A stretch of DNA of 7,451 bases from an uncultured Lachnospiraceae bacterium (GCA_947177925.1 CAMWWJ010000163.1:1-7451), one strand, 5' to 3'; shown: positions 1 to 6,844, counted from the stretch's first letter. Notes: generated by a model not told the origin, from the sequence alone. Made by a program: numbers and translations.

Positions 1-11
1 TTATAATTCAT
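1..11 (-). CDS. Start of the next gene, possibly rsmG (16S rRNA methyltransferase), cut by the window edge
   Basis: On the minus strand an ATG at 11-9 follows the mnmG stop codon (15-13) after a single base. It is preceded by AAAAGG with about seven bases of spacing, lying within the last codons of mnmG, which is a good ribosome binding site. Only three codons (Met-Asn-Tyr) are visible, so the product cannot be identified from sequence. In many Bacillota rsmG (gidB), which encodes the 16S rRNA G527 methyltransferase, follows mnmG, so that is the inferred identity. The one-base spacing suggests translational coupling to mnmG. Confidence 0.35.
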
Positions 12-12
12 A

Positions 13-1935
13 TTATATCCTTTTATAAAATTGTTCCAAATAAATAAGAAGAACAGAAATATCTGCAGGAGAAACCCCTGAAATACGGGATGCCTGTCCA
101 ACTGACAAAGGCTTAAATTTATTCAGCTTCTGCCTTGCCTCGATTCGAAGGCTTGGAACATCTTCATAATCAATATTTTCGGGTATTTTTTTATTTTCAA
201 TTTTCTTAAACTGCTCTACCTGTTTTTGCTGTCTTTTTATATATCCGTCATATTTTATATTTATATTTACCTGTTCAATCACATCATCCGAAAGGGGCTT
301 TCTTTCCGGATCTATTTCTGCTAATATTTCATAGGATAATTCAGGACGGCACATAATTTCAGCTAAAGTAGTTCCCGTTTTTAATAAAGCGCTGTTGTGA
401 TTTTCCAGAAATTTCTGGGTTTCTTTATTTGCCCCTATTTTTGTATTTTGAAGTCTCTTTACCTCTTCTTCAATGAGCTTTTCCTTTTCCACAACATATT
501 CATACTGCTCTTTTGTAATCAAACCTACCTGATAACCAATTTTCCGAAGTCTTAAATCTGCATTATCCTGTCTCAAAAGCAGCCGGTATTCTGCTCTGGA
601 AGTCATCATCCGATAAGGCTCAAAATTTTCTTTTGTCACAAGATCATCAATCAACACACCAATATACCCTTCCGAACGGTCAATGGTAATCTGCTCTTTT
701 CCCTGTACAAACAATGCAGCGTTGATTCCCGCAATCAATCCTTGGGCTGCCGCCTCTTCATATCCGCTGCTGCCGTTAAACTGACCTCCCGCAAAAAGTC
801 CTTCTATCTCTTTAAATGCCAAAGTAGCATAAAGCTGGTTTGGATTAATACAATCATATTCAATGGCATAAGCATTTCTCACAATTTTACAATGCTCCAG
901 CCCCGGCACAGTCCGGTACATGGCAAGCTGCACATCTTCAGGAAGGGAAGAAGACATACCACCTACATACATTTCATTTGTATGTAATCCTTCCGGCTCA
1001 ATAAAAACCTGATGCCTGTCCTTTTCCGCAAATTTTACTACCTTATCCTCAATGGAAGGACAATATCTGGGTCCTGTTCCTTCAATGACTCCCGCATAAA
1101 TAGGAGAACGATCCAGATTATCCCGGATTATTTCATGTGTCCTTTCATTTGTATAAGTCAGCCAGCAGGATATTTGTTCTTTTTGTACATCCTCTTTCTT
1201 AGTGGAAAAAGAAAAAGGAATCACTTCTTTATCCCCAAACTGCTCTTCCATTTTTGAAAAATCAATGGAACGCTTATCCATTCTGGCAGGAGTTCCTGTT
1301 TTAAAGCGGCGCATCTCAATTTCCATATCCAACAGGGAATCCGTCAAATAGTTAGCCGCCTGCAACCCATTTGGTCCTGTATGGGTAATAGCTTCACCAC
1401 ATAAGCATCTTGCCTTTAAATAAGTTCCGGTACACAAAACAACAGCTTTTGCTTCATAAACAGAACCTGTATAAGTTCTCACACCTTTTATTTTCTTTTT
1501 TACACTTTGATTAGTTTCTGCTAACTCATCCCACAATAACTGACATACTTCTGCCTGTTTCACTGTAAGATGCTCCTGATTTTCCAGCACCTTTCTCATT
1601 TCTCTTGTATAATCCGCTTTATCCGCCTGAGCGCGAAGAGAATGAACAGCAGGACCTTTGGAAACATTCAGCATCTTTGACTGAATAAAGGTCTTATCAA
1701 TATTTTTGCCCATTTCACCTCCAAGAGCATCTACTTCCCTTACCAGATGTCCCTTGCTGGAGCCTCCCACATTTGGATTACAGGGCATAAGGGCAATACT
1801 ATCCACGCTTACTGTAAAAATAACAGTTTCAAGTCCCATTCTTGCACAAGCCAAAGCTGCTTCACAGCCTGCATGACCTGCACCCACTATACATACATCT
1901 ACTTTTTCTACCAGAGTATTTTTATTTTCTGACAT
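13..1935 (-). CDS. mnmG: MnmG (GidA), FAD-dependent tRNA uridine-34 carboxymethylaminomethyl modification enzyme
   Basis: This is a 640-residue protein, the usual length for long-form MnmG. With MnmE it installs the 5-carboxymethylaminomethyl (or aminomethyl) group on wobble uridine 34 of certain tRNAs, using FAD, NADH and methylene-tetrahydrofolate; it acts in the cytoplasm. Visible signatures are the N-terminal Rossmann motif GAGHAGCEAA (residues 18-27), PCNPNVGGSSKGH (51-63) with the conserved Cys52, RFKTGTPAR (210-218), GPRYCPSIEDK (288-298) with the second conserved Cys292, the FAD-contacting segment GYEEAAAQGLIAG (391-403), and SRAEYRLLLRQDNADLR (446-462), followed by a helical C-terminal region expected to bind MnmE and tRNA. 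The ATG at 1935 is the only plausible start ahead of the Rossmann fold, but its ribosome binding site is weak (an AGG very close to the ATG). It lies 34 bases after the DUF3267 gene and is probably co-transcribed with it and mnmE. Confidence 0.98.
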   Translation of the reverse strand: MSENKNTLVEKVDVCIVGAGHAGCEAALACARMGLETVIFTVSVDSIALMPCNPNVGGSSKGHLVREVDALGGEMGKNIDKTFIQSKMLNVSKGPAVHSLRAQADKADYTREMRKVLENQEHLTVKQAEVCQLLWDELAETNQSVKKKIKGVRTYTGSVYEAKAVVLCTGTYLKARCLCGEAITHTGPNGLQAANYLTDSLLDMEIEMRRFKTGTPARMDKRSIDFSKMEEQFGDKEVIPFSFSTKKEDVQKEQISCWLTYTNERTHEIIRDNLDRSPIYAGVIEGTGPRYCPSIEDKVVKFAEKDRHQVFIEPEGLHTNEMYVGGMSSSLPEDVQLAMYRTVPGLEHCKIVRNAYAIEYDCINPNQLYATLAFKEIEGLFAGGQFNGSSGYEEAAAQGLIAGINAALFVQGKEQITIDRSEGYIGVLIDDLVTKENFEPYRMMTSRAEYRLLLRQDNADLRLRKIGYQVGLITKEQYEYVVEKEKLIEEEVKRLQNTKIGANKETQKFLENHNSALLKTGTTLAEIMCRPELSYEILAEIDPERKPLSDDVIEQVNINIKYDGYIKRQQKQVEQFKKIENKKIPENIDYEDVPSLRIEARQKLNKFKPLSVGQASRISGVSPADISVLLIYLEQFYKRI

Positions 1936-1969
1936 ACCTGCACATCTTTCTATATTTTAATCATTTATC

Positions 1970-2617
1970 TTATTTTTCAAATATCATAGTTCCGCATTTA
2001 TATGGATGATCTAAATATAATTCCTCTTTCTTCTCACTTCTGTTCAACAATATTTTATAAATAATGGACATATCCCCACCACCAGCCAAAATCATAAGCA
2101 AACCAAAATAAAGCAAAAAGGTTTGTTTACTAAATAATGAAATGATACATGGAAGAATTCCTAAAATAACTGTTGGCATAATAGCTCCAATTATATATTG
2201 ATATTTATTTAGAGGAGATTTACAAGTACAATAAGGAGTAAAATATTCAACCATAAATCCAAATTCAATAGATTTAAAATGATTTTTTGCAAATATGGCC
2301 CATGTTACTCCATGAATACATTCGTGAACAACTATACATATAAAAAATAAAATAAAAAATATCATACATTCTATAAAGTTCATTTCCATTTTAAAAGAAT
2401 GTTTTCCAATAGAAAACAAAATACAAAATAAAACAGTGAATGGCATTGCCATAATAAATGCCATAACATTTGCATAAACAATACCAATTGTTAAATCTTT
2501 TTCTTCATATCCTTCCCTTAACATTTTTTCTTTTATTTTTTCATATTCTTTTTTTCTTCTTTCTTCTGCCTTTGTTAATTTTCGATTATCTTCTGCATTT
2601 CCATTATCTTTTTTCAT
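1970..2617 (-). CDS. DUF3267 family membrane protein, putative zinc metallopeptidase
   Basis: This 215-residue protein has a strongly charged Lys/Glu-rich N-terminus (1-40, probably cytoplasmic and helical) and then about four hydrophobic segments (roughly 46-70, 83-98, 142-162 and 166-188). The motif HECIH at residues 98-102, at the end of the second segment, matches the HExxH zinc site of the DUF3267 zincin-like family. Further family-like features are the TPYCTCKSPL segment (127-136), the GAIMP segment (144-148), the GGGD motif with Asp182 as a possible third zinc ligand, and a HPYKCG segment near the C-terminus (204-209). The substrate is unknown; the topology resembles small intramembrane peptidases, but activity is inference. 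It starts 12 bases after the mnmE stop, with an AAGGGG ribosome binding site overlapping that stop codon, so it is translated within the mnmE-mnmG unit. Its function in tRNA modification, if any, is not evident, and it may be an insertion into this operon. Confidence 0.85.
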   Translation of the reverse strand: MKKDNGNAEDNRKLTKAEERRKKEYEKIKEKMLREGYEEKDLTIGIVYANVMAFIMAMPFTVLFCILFSIGKHSFKMEMNFIECMIFFILFFICIVVHECIHGVTWAIFAKNHFKSIEFGFMVEYFTPYCTCKSPLNKYQYIIGAIMPTVILGILPCIISLFSKQTFLLYFGLLMILAGGGDMSIIYKILLNRSEKKEELYLDHPYKCGTMIFEK

Positions 2618-2629
2618 ATGAAATTCCCC

Positions 2630-4060
2630 TTATTTACCCATACAAAACTTTGAAAAAATTTCATTTACCAAATCGTCCGAAACCTCTTCTCCTATAATAG
2701 TACCTAAAGAAGCATAAGCACTCATTAAATCTATAGAATAAAAATCCTCCGGCATATGATCCTCTAAACTTTTCTTTACTAAAAGAAGGGAATTTTTTGC
2801 ATCCATAATTGCTTCCTTATGGCGCATATTTGTAATGAATACTTCATCATTAAAAGAAATATCTCCTTTTAAAAACATTTCCTTTACTGCATTTTCAAAT
2901 AAATCTATTCCCGTATTATCCTTTGTAGAAGTTTTTATGATCTTTACTTGATTAGTCTTTGCTAACTCATTTTCTACCGGATTTTCATAAGCTATACTTC
3001 TTTTCATTTTTTCCAACAATAACTCTTCCGTTACTACACCATCCAAATCCGTCTTATTTAACAAAATAATAGTATTTTTTTCCTTTATTAAAGAAATAAT
3101 CTGTTCATCAGATTCATCCAATGGAACAGAAGAATCCACTACATACAAAATCAAATCTGCATTAGAAGCATATGATACAGCTCTCTCCACACCTATTTTT
3201 TCTACCACATCATCTGTAGAACGAATGCCAGCCGTATCAATCATATTCAAAACAATTCCATGCAGGGAAATAGATTCCTCCAAAATATCTCTGGTAGTTC
3301 CGGCAATATTAGTAACAATCGCTTTTTCTTCTCCAACAAGCAGATTAAGCAAAGAAGACTTCCCTGCATTGGGTTTTCCTAAAATAACGGTTTGAATGCC
3401 TTCCTTTAATATCTTTCCATTTTCAGAGGATTGCAACAGCTTATCAATCTGCTTCAATAATTGTTCTGTCTTTTTTGACAATTCTTCCGGATAACCCTCT
3501 AAAGAAATATGCTCCGGATCATCCAGGGCAGATTCTATAAAAGCAATCTCATAAATAATTTTTTCCCGAATATTTTTTATCTCATTGGAAACAGAACCTT
3601 TTAATTGATTGACAGAGCTTTTCAAAGCAAATTCACTTTTTGAATGGATAATATCCATCACTGCTTCTGCTCTTGCCAAATCAATCCTTCCATTTAAAAA
3701 AGCTCTTTTCGTAAACTCTCCGGCCTCAGCCGTCCTTGCCCCATACTTAATCACAGTTTCCAGTATCTTATTCATGACCAGAATACCGCCATGACAATTA
3801 ATTTCCACCGTATCCTCAGCCGTAAAACTATTAGGAGCCTTCATAACAGAAACCATCACTTCATCAATCAATTCATCCCCATCATAAATAAAGCCATAAT
3901 GTATCGTATGGCTTTTTACATCTGACAATTTTTTATTTCCATTCCTGGAACGATATATTTTATTTACAATGGAAATTGCATCCTCTCCACTGACACGTAC
4001 AATTCCAATTCCTGAATTTGTCATACCCGTGGCGATTGCAGCAATAGTATCCGTTTTCAT
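2630..4060 (-). CDS. mnmE: MnmE (TrmE), tRNA modification GTPase
   Basis: This 476-residue GTPase partners MnmG in modifying uridine 34 of tRNAs. The N-terminal tetrahydrofolate-binding domain begins at MKTDTIAAIATG and runs to about residue 120. A helical domain follows, into which the G domain is inserted. The G domain motifs are GKPNAGKSS (G1, 228-236), GTTRD (G2, 254-258), DTAG (G3, 275-278) and NKTD (G4, 335-338). The C-terminus FCMGK ends in the family's FCxGK signature, with Cys473. The open reading frame continues upstream to 4219, but the start at 4060 is preferred because it gives the standard N-terminus and has AGGAG six bases upstream. The 53 extra upstream codons lack family similarity and run into the inverted repeat at 4182-4329. 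A large non-coding gap separates it from jag, so it probably has its own promoter, although I could not find a convincing one. Confidence 0.97.
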   Translation of the reverse strand: MKTDTIAAIATGMTNSGIGIVRVSGEDAISIVNKIYRSRNGNKKLSDVKSHTIHYGFIYDGDELIDEVMVSVMKAPNSFTAEDTVEINCHGGILVMNKILETVIKYGARTAEAGEFTKRAFLNGRIDLARAEAVMDIIHSKSEFALKSSVNQLKGSVSNEIKNIREKIIYEIAFIESALDDPEHISLEGYPEELSKKTEQLLKQIDKLLQSSENGKILKEGIQTVILGKPNAGKSSLLNLLVGEEKAIVTNIAGTTRDILEESISLHGIVLNMIDTAGIRSTDDVVEKIGVERAVSYASNADLILYVVDSSVPLDESDEQIISLIKEKNTIILLNKTDLDGVVTEELLLEKMKRSIAYENPVENELAKTNQVKIIKTSTKDNTGIDLFENAVKEMFLKGDISFNDEVFITNMRHKEAIMDAKNSLLLVKKSLEDHMPEDFYSIDLMSAYASLGTIIGEEVSDDLVNEIFSKFCMGK

Positions 4061-4181
4061 GAGCTTCTCCTGATTGCTTTTTATAAATTTTGCTTTAGAT
4101 AATAACACTGTAAGTTTATCATAAATTTTTAAAATAGTGAAGGGGGAGAAAATATGAATGAGGGGGGTTGGATAAGAGGAC

Positions 4182-4329
4182 GTAGGAGTGGGGAAATGAT
4201 AGATTAGTCTTTTGGGCACGCTCTCGCTCTATGAAGACGCAGCGGTACTAACGCACCAAAATACGGTGCGTAAGGACCGGCGCCTTCATCAAGGCCCCAA
4301 AGACTAATCTATCATTTCCCCACTCCTAC
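4182..4329. repeat. 148-bp imperfect palindrome (long inverted repeat) upstream of mnmE
   Basis: The outer arms 4182-4212 and 4299-4329 are perfect reverse complements over 31 bp. After one mismatch (4213/4298) four more pairs follow (4214-4217 with 4294-4297). An asymmetric internal loop (4218-4230 against 4290-4293) leads to a second helix (ATGAAG with CTTCAT, then CGC with GCG). A terminal hairpin of CGGT/ACCG plus ACGCACC/GGTGCGT closes on the seven-base loop AAAATAC (4258-4264). The A4237/C4283 mismatch becomes a U-G wobble in RNA made from the minus strand. No T-run follows on either side, so it does not look like a simple terminator, and no obvious target-site duplication flanks it. 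It could be a non-autonomous mobile element, an mRNA-stabilising or processing structure, or a structured RNA. Confidence 0.9.
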
Positions 4330-4554
4330 TGTGTATCGAAAAGCCCTTTTATTTATACTTGCTTCTTGAAAAAGCTTTATATATTTAAAAACTTTAAAAT
4401 ATTTATTTATACTTTTATGAAATATCAAAGCATTATGCTTTTTGCTTTTTTAAGAGTAAAGCCTGAGAAAAAACAGCAAAAGAGGAAGGTGGTTGGATTC
4501 TCTGCATTGTTTTTGATAAAGCTTTTACTTAACAGCCTGTCCACAACCCAGGGC

Positions 4555-4578
4555 AAAATTGCCATGGATGGCAATTTT
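4555..4578. repeat. Perfect small hairpin within the large palindrome
   Basis: Eleven bases, AAAATTGCCAT (4555-4565), are followed after GG by their exact reverse complement ATGGCAATTTT (4568-4578). In RNA the tip would open to a loop of about six bases. The tip sequence GCCATGGATGGC closely matches the tip of the adjacent hairpin at 4580-4611. Confidence 0.9.
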
Positions 4579-4579
4579 A

Positions 4580-4611
4580 GTCATATTGCGCCATGGACGG
4601 CGCTATATGAC
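4580..4611. repeat. Second small hairpin within the large palindrome
   Basis: GTCATAT (4580-4586) pairs with ATATGAC (4605-4611). After a single T/T mismatch (4587/4604), GCGCC (4588-4592) pairs with GGCGC (4599-4603), leaving the six-base tip ATGGAC. The A4593/C4598 pair closing the tip would be a U-G wobble in minus-strand RNA. It starts two bases after the preceding hairpin and shares 11 of 12 tip bases with it. Confidence 0.88.
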
Positions 4612-4717
4612 GACCCGGCCGCTACCAACAACCTCTCCAGGCTGTTTAGTAAAAGCTTTATCAAAAACACAGCAGAGAATCCAACCACCTTCCTCTTTTG
4701 CGTCCTTTTACCAACCT

Positions 4718-5350
4718 CTATCTCTTCAAAGCAACAACAACCCTTCTAAAAGGCTCATCCCCTTCACTATGGGTCACAACATATCTGTCATTCTGTAATG
4801 CAGAATGTATAATCCTTCTTTCATAAGGATTCATCGGCTCCAAAGAAACCGGTCTTTTTGTCCTCTTTACTTTAAAAGCAATATTCTTTGCCAGATTTTC
4901 CAATGTTTCTTTTCTGCGCTGACGATAATTTTCTGTATCTACTTTTACACGAATATAATTTTCTGTATCCTTGTTTACCACTAAAGATGTTAAATACTGT
5001 AAGGAATCCAATGTTTGTCCTCTTTTACCGATTAAAACACCCATTTCATCCCCTGCCAGATCTATATTCATATTATTGCTCAAATCATCATATTTCACAT
5101 CAATAGCAACTGTTAACTTCATGGCAGCAAATAAATCATTTAAAAATTCTTTTGCTTTTTCATCAATGGTTATCTCTTCTTTTTTAATTCTTGCTTTAAT
5201 CACAGCAGCCTTTGAACCGATTCCTAAAAATCCGGAAGAACCTTCTTCGATTACTTCATATTCCAGCTTATCGCTTGTTACGGATAGCTTCTGACATGCT
5301 TCTGTAATAGCATCATTTACTGTTTTTGCAGAAAATTCTATAAAATCCAT
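4718..5350 (-). CDS. jag: Jag / KhpB, KH and R3H domain RNA-binding protein
   Basis: This 210-residue protein has the standard Jag layout. Residues 1-52 form the Jag N-terminal domain, with the GSSGFLGIGSK segment at 37-47. A linker rich in Lys and Glu follows. The KH domain covers about 75-140 and carries the GKRG loop (residues 108-111), the RNA-contacting GxxG motif. The R3H domain occupies about 150-210 with Arg178 and His182 in ERRIIHS. In other Bacillota the protein (KhpB, EloR) binds RNA, pairs with KhpA and influences cell division and elongation; it is cytoplasmic. The start at 5350 has a strong AGGAGG seven bases upstream. It sits 36 bases after yidC, a widely conserved pairing. A very long stem-loop follows its TAG stop after 16 bases and may end or stabilise its mRNA. 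Confidence 0.96.
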   Translation of the reverse strand: MDFIEFSAKTVNDAITEACQKLSVTSDKLEYEVIEEGSSGFLGIGSKAAVIKARIKKEEITIDEKAKEFLNDLFAAMKLTVAIDVKYDDLSNNMNIDLAGDEMGVLIGKRGQTLDSLQYLTSLVVNKDTENYIRVKVDTENYRQRRKETLENLAKNIAFKVKRTKRPVSLEPMNPYERRIIHSALQNDRYVVTHSEGDEPFRRVVVALKR

Positions 5351-5386
5351 TTAATTTCCTCCTTTTTTACTCTGTATCACCTAAAT

Positions 5387-6622
5387 TTAATTTTTCTCAT
5401 TAAACTGCTTTACCTTATTTGCTTTTGCAGCAATGCTTCCAGAAGACTGGCTATCAATCTTTTCTTCAAAAGATATATTTTTTGTTGTTTTATGTGCCTT
5501 ACTTGTCAAAGTAGAAGAAGCCACTGCATTTTTATTATAGGATTTGGCTTTTTCTTCTGCTTTTTCCACATTTTTCTTCACCATCTCATCAATATCCATT
5601 TTATCAATGTGTTTATTGATTACAATTTGCTGGATGCTTCGGATTACAGAACCTGATATCCAATAAAGACCCATACCTGCCGGAAGAGAAAAACACATAA
5701 TGGCAGAAAAAATAGGCATTGTGTAATTCATTGTCTTCATGGAAGCCATCATAGGATTTGGTTCTCCGTTATTGTTTGATTCAGGCTGAGGCATAAGCTT
5801 CGTATTGACCCATTGTGTTAAAGCTGCCAAAACCGGAATCATGATAGCTCCGATTGCTAAAAGGGTATTTCCTGATGAAAAGCCTTCCTTCATTGTAAAA
5901 CTTGGTGAATTTGCTATATTGATTCCAAGAAAATTATTATATTCACTTAATGTTTCAAATGCAGTTGTAATTTCCGTAGATAAACTGCTGAACTTTTCCT
6001 TTAAGGACATCCATTCAGCAGAAGAAGCCTTATTTAAAACATCTATAAAGGTATTCTTCATATATTCGCTTCCGGCAATAAACTGATCGCTCTTAAACTG
6101 CTTGGAATAATAATTTGCATGGGAAAAAGCTTGTAAAAATTCTGCACTTCCACTTACATTGGAAAGCTTTGTTACTAAATCCATAAAAACATCTTTAATG
6201 CGCGGAACATATGCGGGCATATTAGAAATAATACGATAAAGACACCACATAATCGGAAGCTGGATAAACAAATTCAAACAGCTTCCCGTCTGGGAAACCC
6301 CATATTTTTCATAAACAGCCCTGGTTTCCTCATTCATTTTCATTACGGAATCATTATCTCTTTTTCCCTGATATTTCTTTGCAATTGCCTGAAGCTCAGG
6401 ATTCATTTTTGAAGACAGCTTTGAAAATTTCTGCTGTTTGATAGTAAGTGGCAATAAGCACAAATAAATAATCAAGGTAAAAAGAATAATAGATAAACCT
6501 ATGCTTGGTATTCCTATTTTTTCAAGAACGGTAAAAATCCCATTCATCAACATGCCCAGTATATAATAAATAGGAGAAAGAATACCGCCGTTTTTTGTTA
6601 ATATCATTTCTGTCAATTTCAT
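5387..6622 (-). CDS. yidC: YidC/Oxa1/SpoIIIJ family membrane protein insertase
   Basis: This 411-residue polytopic protein inserts and folds proteins in the cytoplasmic membrane, alone or with the Sec translocon. After a short N-terminus, a hydrophobic segment (about 13-35, corresponding to the membrane-surface helix of the family) precedes five membrane helices: about 41-61, 113-131, 253-272, 301-317 and 318-336. The LPLTIKQQKFS segment (57-67) and the cytoplasmic helical hairpin (62-112) fit the family, as does the GMGLYW segment (316-321). The tail (340-411) is rich in Lys and Glu and may contact ribosomes. No lipoprotein signal peptide is visible. Two oddities are Tyr53 where the groove Arg of characterised homologues should align, and a soluble loop of about 115 residues between the second and third helices. 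GGAGG lies only two bases from this ATG, so initiation at a TTG two codons downstream is possible. Confidence 0.96.
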   Translation of the reverse strand: MKLTEMILTKNGGILSPIYYILGMLMNGIFTVLEKIGIPSIGLSIILFTLIIYLCLLPLTIKQQKFSKLSSKMNPELQAIAKKYQGKRDNDSVMKMNEETRAVYEKYGVSQTGSCLNLFIQLPIMWCLYRIISNMPAYVPRIKDVFMDLVTKLSNVSGSAEFLQAFSHANYYSKQFKSDQFIAGSEYMKNTFIDVLNKASSAEWMSLKEKFSSLSTEITTAFETLSEYNNFLGINIANSPSFTMKEGFSSGNTLLAIGAIMIPVLAALTQWVNTKLMPQPESNNNGEPNPMMASMKTMNYTMPIFSAIMCFSLPAGMGLYWISGSVIRSIQQIVINKHIDKMDIDEMVKKNVEKAEEKAKSYNKNAVASSTLTSKAHKTTKNISFEEKIDSQSSGSIAAKANKVKQFNEKN

Positions 6623-6633
6623 TTCCTCCGGTT

Positions 6634-6843
6634 TTAAGGTACAGGATCATACCCGCCTTTTGAAAAAGGATTACATCTTAATATTCTCCATGCAGCCAAT
6701 AAACTTCCTTTAAATGCTCCATGCTTTTCAATCGCTTCCAGTCCGTATTGGGAACAGGTAGGAATATAAGGACATTTCGTGCTTTTCAATGGAGATATAT
6801 ACTTTCTATAAAATTTAATTAAACCAATCAATATTTTCTTCAT
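6634..6843 (-). CDS. yidD: YidD, membrane protein insertion efficiency factor
   Basis: This is a 69-residue protein from the preferred start. YidD is a small, peripherally membrane-associated protein thought to assist YidC-dependent insertion. The family pattern is clear: an amphipathic N-terminus with FYRKYISP (11-18), the Cys pair in CPYIPTCSQYG (24-34), EAIEKHG (36-42), and RILRCNPFSKGGYDPVP at the end, with Cys57. An upstream in-frame ATG at 6867 would add eight residues and overlap rnpA by 23 bases. The ATG at 6843, one base past the rnpA stop, gives the typical family N-terminus. Neither start has a strong ribosome binding site, so coupling to rnpA translation is likely. It lies 11 bases upstream of yidC. 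Confidence 0.93.
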   Translation of the reverse strand: MKKILIGLIKFYRKYISPLKSTKCPYIPTCSQYGLEAIEKHGAFKGSLLAAWRILRCNPFSKGGYDPVP

Positions 6844-6844
6844 A

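Larger units (their letters stand above)
4468..4701 (-). terminator. Possible giant rho-independent terminator behind jag
   Basis: Read on the minus strand, the 64-bp stem of the 4476-4701 inverted repeat begins 16 bases after the jag stop codon. It is followed, after the two bases TG, by six T residues (4473-4468). A stem followed by a T-run is the layout of an intrinsic terminator, and the position at the end of the rpmH-jag block is suitable. The stem is far longer than normal terminators and contains extra internal hairpins, so termination may be a by-product of another role. The T-run is separated slightly from the stem, which lowers confidence. Confidence 0.4.
4476..4701. repeat. 226-bp imperfect palindrome with 64-bp arms between jag and mnmE
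   Basis: Arms 4476-4539 and 4638-4701 are reverse complements at 61 of 64 positions; mismatches are at 4506/4671, 4507/4670 and 4530/4647. The 98-base centre holds two further hairpins (4555-4578 and 4580-4611) plus unpaired stretches that carry the same hexamer ACAACC in the same orientation on both sides (4543-4548 and 4628-4633). Folded, it would be a long stem opening into an internal loop and ending in two hairpin branches. The arms show no similarity to those of the neighbouring palindrome. No transposase and no clear flanking duplication are visible. The short distance to jag places it in the 3' untranslated region of that mRNA. Confidence 0.92.
4061..4717. other. 657-base gene-free region between jag and mnmE holding two large inverted repeats
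   Basis: No credible gene is present on either strand: the open frames here run through palindrome arms and have no family-like sequence. From the jag side the region holds a short leader (4702-4717), the larger palindrome (4476-4701), an AT-rich spacer (4330-4475), the smaller palindrome (4182-4329), and an AT-rich mnmE leader (4061-4181). The leader contains -10-like hexamers on the minus strand, for example TATGAT and TATTAT, but none has a matching -35 at normal spacing. The spacer also has a small hairpin (AAAGC, loop ATTAT, GCTTT). The neighbouring genes elsewhere are spaced by 1 to 45 bases, so this gap is exceptional within the window. Confidence 0.85.

Noticed and set aside
4061..4181. 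A mnmE promoter
   Set aside because: TATGAT, TATTAT and TATAAA hexamers occur on the minus strand, but none has a -35-like hexamer at 16 to 18 bases; in such AT-rich sequence they are expected by chance.
4061..4219. A 53-residue N-terminal extension of MnmE, with a start at 4219
   Set aside because: The extension has no MnmE-like sequence, begins inside the small palindrome's arm, and the start at 4060 has a good ribosome binding site and the standard N-terminus.
4369..4380. AAAAAGCTTTAT in the spacer resembling part of the large palindrome arm
   Set aside because: The shared stretch is only about 11 bases of low-complexity sequence around a HindIII-like hexamer and does not extend.
4182..4701. 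A complete transposon formed by the two palindromes as its ends
   Set aside because: The arms of the two palindromes are unrelated, there is no transposase gene between them, and no target-site duplication flanks either one.
4366..4749. A 127-codon plus-strand open frame through the large palindrome
   Set aside because: It reads through both palindrome arms and into the end of jag, has no recognisable motif, and is explained by the inverted repeat.
4559..4798. A 79-codon plus-strand open frame in the centre of the large palindrome
   Set aside because: It covers structured repeat sequence and overlaps the jag coding region on the other strand; there is no ribosome binding site or family signature.
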